Part shown: positions 62,724 to 64,000 of the stretch, in pieces
Layout: each line of letters opens with the position of its first letter
Numbering within the stretch: position 1 is the stretch's first letter
Assembly: GCA_021495925.1 (NCBI GenBank)
Contig: JAKEKT010000030.1
Location: 62,001-126,000, forward strand
From: Diplodia intermedia
Lineage: Eukaryota; Ascomycota; Dothideomycetes; Botryosphaeriales; Botryosphaeriaceae
Direction of reading: 5' to 3'
DNA: 64,000 nt
Notes under the pieces: model-generated
Seen by the model: only the letters and a program-made list of their open reading frames with translations
What the model was told of the DNA's origin: nothing
Databases searched by the model: none
Program-made: the position numbers and the translations under genes

Positions 62724-64000
62724 ATGGCCGAACAACTTGTGCTGCGGGGCACCCTTGAGGGCCACAACGGCTGGGTCACTTCGCTGGCCACCTCCCTCGA
62801 GAAGTGAGTCTGGAGCGGCTGCGCCGGCGCGCCAAAATGCAAAATGCGCAGACGACGACGAGAGGCTAATCCGCTGCTGCACAGCCCGAACATGCTCCTG
62901 TCGGGTTCCCGCGACAAGTCCCTCATCATCTGGAACCTTACCCGCGATGAGCAGGCCTACGGCTACCCCAAGCGCAGCCTGACGGGTCACTCCCACATCG
63001 TCTCGGACTGCGTACGTGCCCAGCGCGCCCAGCGAACACCGCAAACCAGCGACGAAAATTGGCGCTAACTCGTCCGCTGCAGGTCATCTCCTCCGACGGC
63101 GCCTACGCTCTCTCCTCGTCCTGGGACAAGACCCTCCGCCTGTGGGAGCTCTCCACCGGTGTGACCACCCGCCGCTTCGTCGGCCACACCAACGACGTCC
63201 TCTCCGTCTCCTTCTCCGCCGACAACCGTCAGATCGTCTCCGGCTCGCGCGACAGGACCATCAAGCTCTGGAACACCCTCGGTGACTGCAAGTACACCAT
63301 CACCGACAAGGGCCACACCGAGTGGGTCTCCTGCGTCAGGTTCTCCCCCAACCCCCAGAACCCCGTCATCGTCTCCGCTGGTTGGGACAAGTTCGTCAAG
63401 GTGTGTACAATTTTTCCGGCATACTCCATCCTCGGGCATTCAAATGATGCTACGCATTCTTAAAGTATTTGCTACTTCAGAGCCTTACGGCGATGAGACA
63501 AACATTCACCATTGCACTGATCCAACACCCCTTTCTCCGCTTTTTCAAGCTCCGAAAAAAACTAGCCCAATGCGCGCAGGAGCTGACAAAAGCACATAGG
63601 TTTGGGAGCTCGCCTCTTGCCGCATCCAGACCGACCACATCGGCCACACCGGTTACATCAACACCGTCACCATCTCCCCCGATGGCTCTCTCTGCGCCTC
63701 CGGTGGCAAGGACGGCACCACCATGCTCTGGGACCTGAACGAGTCCAAGCACCTGTACTCTCTCACCGCCGGTGACGAGATCCACGCCCTCGTCTTCTCC
63801 CCCAACCGCTACTGGCTCTGCGCCGCCACTGCCAGCAGCATCATCATCTTCGACCTCGAGAAGAAGAGCAAGGTCGACGAGCTCAAGCCCGAGTACGTCG
63901 AGGTTGGCAAGAAGAGCAGGGAGCCCGAGTGTATCTCCCTTGCCTGGTCTGCGGACGGCCAGACCCTGTTCGCTGGTTACACCGACAACAAGGTCCGTAG
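62724..64000 (+). CDS. cpc2: RACK1 / Cpc2 / Asc1 WD40 protein (3' end cut)
   Basis: Seven-bladed WD40 scaffold bound to the 40S ribosomal subunit, linking translation to signalling; in fungi (Cpc-2/Asc1) it affects general amino-acid control. Exons: 62724-62803, 62885-63011, 63083-63400 and 63600 to the window end, with introns of 81, 71 and 199 bp. About 308 of an expected ~316 residues are present. Start MAEQLVLRGTLEGHNGWVTSLA is typical. WD repeats seen as GH...WD/WN pairs include SRDKSLIIWNL, SSWDKTLRLWEL, SRDRTIKLWNT, AGWDKFVKVWEL and GGKDGTTMLWDL, ending at FAGYTDNK. The sequence then reads gtccgtag, a likely donor for a final intron, so the last few codons lie outside the window. Intron 3 hosts a snoRNA. 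Confidence 0.96.
63440..63524 (+). ncRNA. snR24: U24-like box C/D snoRNA in RACK1 intron 3
   Basis: Guides 2'-O-methylation of large-subunit rRNA. Seen: box C-like ATGATG at 63444-63449, guide TATTTGCTACT at 63466-63476 just before D'-like CAGA (63478-63481), C'-like GATGA at 63492-63496, and box D CTGA at 63517-63520. The guide is complementary to AGTAGCAAATA, which I know from the conserved 25S/28S region targeted by U24. Known: budding yeast keeps U24 (snR24) in the intron of ASC1, the orthologue of this host gene. The second guide before box D (ttcaccattgca) matches the yeast one only at CACCA, so its target may differ. The terminal stem is weak. Ends are approximate. Confidence 0.75.

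Noticed and set aside
62427..63044. 205-codon minus-strand frame over the RACK1 start
   Set aside because: Antisense to well-supported RACK1 exons 1 and 2.

Overview
The window comes from a filamentous ascomycete (Pezizomycotina). The evidence is short GT-AG introns in conserved eukaryotic genes, a GC-rich gene compartment, and a huge AT-rich compartment with the signature of repeat-induced point mutation (RIP). Two unlike halves meet sharply at about 49,390.

1-49,390 is a RIP-mutated transposon nest. CpA and its complement TpG are almost absent while CpG, CpT and CpC survive, so nearly every CAA/CAG/TGG codon has become a stop and almost no ATG remains. It resolves into LTR retrotransposons of one 11,642-bp Gypsy family with 246-bp LTRs, in five copies: D (+, runs off the left edge, ends 4674), E (+, remnant 4675-5468), A (-, split over 5469-34863) and two complete copies B (-, 7365-19006) and C (-, 20275-31916). 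B and C sit inside A with perfect 5-bp target-site duplications (ATATA and GACGC). A appears to sit in the pol gene of a second, related Gypsy element F (+, 34864 to about 42,533), and F abuts a third, unrelated chromodomain-type Gypsy element G (+, about 42,534-46,450). From there to 49,390 is RIP-degraded sequence I could not classify. Reading through the RIP stops shows gag and pol (RT, RNase H, integrase, chromodomain) in the 11.6-kb family and pol in F. It also shows a further long reading frame of about 900 codons between pol and the 3' LTR. That third ORF is recognisably homologous between the two diverged families, and it is the most interesting unexplained thing here.

49,391-64,000 is GC-rich, un-RIPed and carries ordinary genes: a small Cys-containing low-complexity fungal protein (-), glutamine synthetase (+, five exons, the first holding only the ATG), a single-pass membrane protein with PPxY motifs (-), the TFIIH subunit Tfb5 (+, three exons), a GFA/DUF636 zinc protein (-, two exons) and a RACK1/Cpc2/Asc1 WD40 protein (+, cut by the window end). 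Intron 3 of the RACK1 gene carries a box C/D snoRNA resembling U24, the snoRNA that budding yeast keeps in its ASC1 intron. Long gene-free stretches (50,248-54,427 and 55,990-58,812) hold promoter sequence, a GT microsatellite and nothing else I can name.

The genes do not form a pathway. They are housekeeping genes for nitrogen assimilation, transcription/repair, translation scaffolding and one-carbon or zinc chemistry, next to a silenced heterochromatin-like block. All positions inside RIPed genes are approximate; LTR and TSD positions are exact as read.
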